Shown: piece by piece, positions 11,117-14,064 of the stretch
How the letters are laid out: each line of letters starts with the position of its first letter
Position numbering within the stretch: the first letter of the stretch is position 1
From: Bacillota bacterium
GTDB lineage: Bacteria > Bacillota > UBA4882 > UBA8346
Assembly (NCBI GenBank): GCA_023415835.1
Contig: JAEZJK010000051.1
Span: 1-14,064, forward strand
Direction: 5' to 3'
DNA length: 14,064 bases
Notes under the pieces: model-generated
What the model was told of the DNA's origin: nothing
Databases searched by the model: none
Seen by the model: only the letters and a program-made list of their open reading frames with translations
Made by a program: the position numbers and the translations under genes

Positions 11117-13528
11117 TTATTTAAACCTCTTTAAACTCAAGGAATTAGTTACTACCGAGACTGAGCTGAACGCCATCGCCGCCCCGGCGATTATTGGATT
11201 TAACATTCCCAAAGCAGCGAAGGGGATCCCAATCGTGTTGTAAATAAAAGCCCAGAAAAGGTTCTGTTTAATCTTGGTCATTGTCTTCCGGGAGAGCCGA
11301 ATCGCGGTAACAATCGACCGGAGATCGCCCCGCATCAGGGTTATATCCGCCGCTTCCATGGCAATATCGGTTCCGGTGCCAATCGCCATTCCAATATCCG
11401 CGGTTGCTAACGCCGGAGCGTCATTAATCCCATCGCCGACCATGGCGACCACTTTACCCTGGCTCCGTAATTTTTCGACTTCTTCAGCCTTATTCTCCGG
11501 TAGGACTTCCGCCAAGACATTATCGATCCCAACCTGCTCAGCGATGGCCCGGGCAGTTCTCCGGTTATCTCCGGTAATCATAAAAACTTCGATTCCCAGC
11601 CCGGTTAACTCACGAATCGCTTCCGCCGAGGTATCCTTAATTACGTCTGCGACAGCGATTAAAGCTACCAGTTTATGATCTGAGGCCATTAACATCGCGG
11701 TCTTTCCTTGATCCTCCAGTTCTCCCAAACGGGATTCGTAGCCGGAAGGGTCAAGGCCTTGCTCAGTCATTAACTTCCTGGTCCCGACCAAAACTTCTTC
11801 TCCTTCGACAAGGGCTTTAACCCCCCGGCCCGGGATTGCCGTAAATTGTTCCGGGTCGGAAATTTCTCCCATTTCCCGTTTGGCTGTTTCAAAGACCGCC
11901 ACCCCTAATGGATGTTCCGACTTCCTCTCGGCTATGGCTGCGATTCGGAGTAATTCGATCCGGTCCAATCCGGTTAAAGGAATAATATCGGTCACTTCCG
12001 GTTGGCCTTTAGTAATCGTCCCGGTCTTGTCAAGGACAACGGTATTGATTTTATATGCGGTCTCCAAATGTTCGCCGCCTTTGATTAAGATTCCCTGTTC
12101 CGCGCCTTTGCCTGTCCCAACCATGATCGCCGTAGGTGTAGCCAATCCAAGGGCGCAGGGGCAAGCGATTACTAATACCGAAACCGCGCTGATGATTCCT
12201 TTGGTCAGGTTATAGTCCCCAAAATACCAGACGATAAAGGTAAGCGCCGCTATTCCCAGCACAATCGGGACGAAAACCCCTGATACCTGATCGGCGATTT
12301 TTTGGATCGGGGCCTTGGACCCTTGGGCCTCCTCTACCATCTTAATTATTTGTGATAAGACCGTTTCTTTCCCGATTTTAGTCGCCCTGAAATTGAAAGT
12401 ACCGAACTTATTAATGGTGGAACCGATGACCTCATCCCCTGTTCCTTTCTCCACCGGCAGGCTTTCACCGGTAAGCATCGATTCATCCACTGCCGAATTT
12501 CCTTCGATGATCTCTCCATCCACCGGGATCTTCTCTCCCGGGCGGACCACAATTATCTCGTTAACCTCGACTTCCTCAACCGGGATATCCATTTCCACTC
12601 CATCCCGGATTACCCTTGCGGTTTTAGCCTGAAGTCCTATTAGCTTTTTAATCGCTTCCGAGGTTTTCCCCTTGGCGACCGCCTCCAGGTATTTGCCGAG
12701 TAAAATAAGGGTGATGATTACCGCTGCCGCTTCAAAGTACAGGTCTTTCATCAACATTCCCGGCATCATTTCTTGAAAAAACGAATTATAGAGACTGTAG
12801 AAATAGGCCGCCGATGTTCCCATCGCCACCAGCACATCCATATTCGGGCTTTTTGCCCGGAGCGCGTAATAAGAATTCCGGTAAAACCTAAATCCAATTA
12901 TAAATTGCACCGGAGTAGCCAGCGCCAATTGAAACCGCCAATCATGCAAAAAGGGAATATCGATTCGAACCAAGCTTAACAGCATCGCTAAGATCAATGG
13001 TGAACTAAGAATGGCGGAAAGAACCAACTCTCTCCTCAATCTCCTGATTTCCCGCTCCCGCTCCGCCTTTTCCCGATCCCGGTTCACAGCCTCCACCGGC
13101 TTAGCGCCGTATCCTAAGTCTTCGACAACCTTGACCAAGTCGGAGACTTTTAATTTAGCAGGATCATATTCAAGGGTCGCCTTATTGGTGGCCAGATTAA
13201 CCGCAGCTTTAACTACCCCTTCGGTTTTATTCAGCTTACGTTCAATCTTGGTGGAACAGGCGGCGCAGGTCATACCGGAGATCTTCAGCTCCAACTTGGT
13301 TTGACCCGAGGTTTCTTCTTTAAGGATTCCATAACCCAGTTCCTTGACGGCTTCTTCCAATTGATCCTTACCGAGTAACTGATCATCAAATTCAACCGTT
13401 GCTTTCTCAGTGGCAAAATTAACATTAGCCCCTTTAACACCAGGTAGTTTGTTTAATTTTTTCTCTATCTTTAAAGCGCAAGCTGCGCATGACATGCCCT
13501 CAATCTTCAAGGATTCCTTTTTCGCCAT
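11117..13528 (-). CDS. copA: Cu+-exporting P1B-type ATPase
   Basis: An 803-residue ion pump that drives Cu+ out of the cytoplasm. The start is ATG 13526-13528, with AGGAGG 9 bases upstream; an earlier in-frame ATG (13537) touches that site. Two N-terminal HMA domains carry GMSCAAC (Cys 14/17) and GMTCAAC (Cys 88/91). Then come the membrane helices, actuator TGES (353-356), the transport-site CPC (456-458), phosphorylation DKTGT (Asp 500), SEHP (537-540) in the nucleotide domain, and GDGINDAP (from 698). The last helices have YN (763-764) and M785-xx-SS, the P1B-1 signature for monovalent copper. The length is typical and no lesion is seen. It follows the cupredoxin-containing gene by 66 bases. 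The palindromic repeat begins at its stop. Confidence 0.96.
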   Translation of the reverse strand: MAKKESLKIEGMSCAACALKIEKKLNKLPGVKGANVNFATEKATVEFDDQLLGKDQLEEAVKELGYGILKEETSGQTKLELKISGMTCAACSTKIERKLNKTEGVVKAAVNLATNKATLEYDPAKLKVSDLVKVVEDLGYGAKPVEAVNRDREKAEREREIRRLRRELVLSAILSSPLILAMLLSLVRIDIPFLHDWRFQLALATPVQFIIGFRFYRNSYYALRAKSPNMDVLVAMGTSAAYFYSLYNSFFQEMMPGMLMKDLYFEAAAVIITLILLGKYLEAVAKGKTSEAIKKLIGLQAKTARVIRDGVEMDIPVEEVEVNEIIVVRPGEKIPVDGEIIEGNSAVDESMLTGESLPVEKGTGDEVIGSTINKFGTFNFRATKIGKETVLSQIIKMVEEAQGSKAPIQKIADQVSGVFVPIVLGIAALTFIVWYFGDYNLTKGIISAVSVLVIACPCALGLATPTAIMVGTGKGAEQGILIKGGEHLETAYKINTVVLDKTGTITKGQPEVTDIIPLTGLDRIELLRIAAIAERKSEHPLGVAVFETAKREMGEISDPEQFTAIPGRGVKALVEGEEVLVGTRKLMTEQGLDPSGYESRLGELEDQGKTAMLMASDHKLVALIAVADVIKDTSAEAIRELTGLGIEVFMITGDNRRTARAIAEQVGIDNVLAEVLPENKAEEVEKLRSQGKVVAMVGDGINDAPALATADIGMAIGTGTDIAMEAADITLMRGDLRSIVTAIRLSRKTMTKIKQNLFWAFIYNTIGIPFAALGMLNPIIAGAAMAFSSVSVVTNSLSLKRFK

Positions 13529-13594
13529 GTCATTCATCCTCCTGTCTCCTGACTCCTTTACCCAAAATATTCCCCTCTTAATAACATTATATCA

Positions 13595-14064
13595 TTACCC
13601 GCAACAACCTCCACCACCCGCTGGTTGGTAAGTCTCAATTTCTTTGTTAATTTTATTAAGATCTGTCTCCGAAACTTCATTTAAATCCGGGACAACTTTA
13701 ATGTAACTACTAATCATCCCCATCCAACAGGTATAAGTTATCTTTCCTTCTTGATCGGGGGTAAATTCGATGACATTATCTCCCGGCTTCAACTCTTTGG
13801 TTATTCCCAGACTAGGTATGGTTAACGGATTATTACAGCCGTTCAAGTCCTCAGCCCGCGCTTGAATAATCCAACGCACCGGCTTTCCCTTTTGAACCAC
13901 AACCGGATAATACCGGCCGGACTCGAGCTTAGATGTCACTACTTGAACCTGCCCCTCGATTTTGGCAACACTACCCGAATTACCGGAGAGCGGGGCGGCA
14001 ACGGAAATTCCGGATAGACTCAAACCACGGGAAACCATAGTCAACCCTAATACAATTACCAAAA
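13595..14064 (-). CDS. TauE/SafE-type membrane protein with C-terminal cupredoxin domain (C-terminal part)
   Basis: The 3' part of a gene entering from the right edge; 156 codons are visible and the frame is open to the border. It starts inside a hydrophobic segment ending LVIVLGLTMVSRGLSL, like the last membrane helix of TauE/SafE permeases. A linker and a cupredoxin-like domain follow: VVVQKGKPVRWIIQ, then NGCNNPLTIPSLGITKELKP, NVIEFTPDQEGKITYTCWMG and SYIKVV. The Cys in NGCNN and the Cys/Met in TCWMGM are plausible copper ligands. Unlike many relatives it has an extra charged tail ending GGGGCCG, a possible third thiol site. It likely binds copper outside the membrane and works with CopA, whose gene follows by 66 bases (inference). 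The permease part lies outside the window. Confidence 0.75.
   Translation of the reverse strand, partial: LVIVLGLTMVSRGLSLSGISVAAPLSGNSGSVAKIEGQVQVVTSKLESGRYYPVVVQKGKPVRWIIQARAEDLNGCNNPLTIPSLGITKELKPGDNVIEFTPDQEGKITYTCWMGMISSYIKVVPDLNEVSETDLNKINKEIETYQPAGGGGCCG

Noticed and set aside
13540..13594. TATAAT-like -10 box upstream of copA
   Set aside because: GATATAAT is present but no acceptable -35 lies 16-18 bases upstream, and the gap to the upstream gene is only 66 bases.

Overview
The window reads as chromosomal DNA of a low-to-moderate GC, probably anaerobic Bacillota (Clostridia- or Limnochordia-like) bacterium. The reasons are strong AGGAGG-type ribosome binding sites, frequent TTG/GTG starts, an AbrB-type regulator, an RsgA remnant, and a gene for a CO dehydrogenase/acetyl-CoA synthase-like Fe-S domain. 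This assignment is inference; there is no rRNA or marker gene. Almost every gene lies on the minus strand, so transcription runs from high to low coordinates.

Right part (8.5-14.06 kb): a copper-handling block, read leftwards. It starts with the C-terminal end of a TauE/SafE-type membrane protein with a cupredoxin domain. Then come the Cu+ exporting P1B-ATPase CopA, a CopZ-like HMA copper chaperone, an OmpR-type response regulator and a two-transmembrane sensor kinase, closed by an intrinsic terminator at 8554-8580. A palindromic repeat of about 118 bp sits directly after the copA stop codon and separates copA from copZ. Together the genes would sense, chaperone and expel cuprous copper.

Middle (5.08-8.44 kb): cysK (O-acetylserine sulfhydrylase) behind a good sigma-A promoter, and upstream of it a compact three-gene operon: a soluble ABC ATPase, a HypB/UreG-like GTPase with Cys pairs, and a protein with a four-Cys Fe-S motif. 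I do not know a described pathway for this trio. It looks like a metallocentre or corrinoid-protein maturation/activation set and is the best candidate here for an undescribed system.

Left part (1-4.8 kb): an accessory, decaying region. It holds a Uma2-family nuclease (partial), an AlkZ-related gene with its middle deleted, an intact VOC-family gene, a DUF3795 Cys-rich gene, and a WYL-type regulator split by one missing base. Further on are an rsgA (GTPase) scrap, an AbrB-like gene with an atypical N-terminus, a 15-unit tandem array of 21-bp palindromes, and a small plus-strand gene fused by deletion to a scrap of a GH13 amylase. Last come a roughly 145-bp inverted-repeat element and a DUF559 endonuclease gene. 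A second copy of the 118-bp palindromic repeat lies here in opposite orientation, again directly after a stop codon, so the two copies bracket about 10 kb as an inverted pair.
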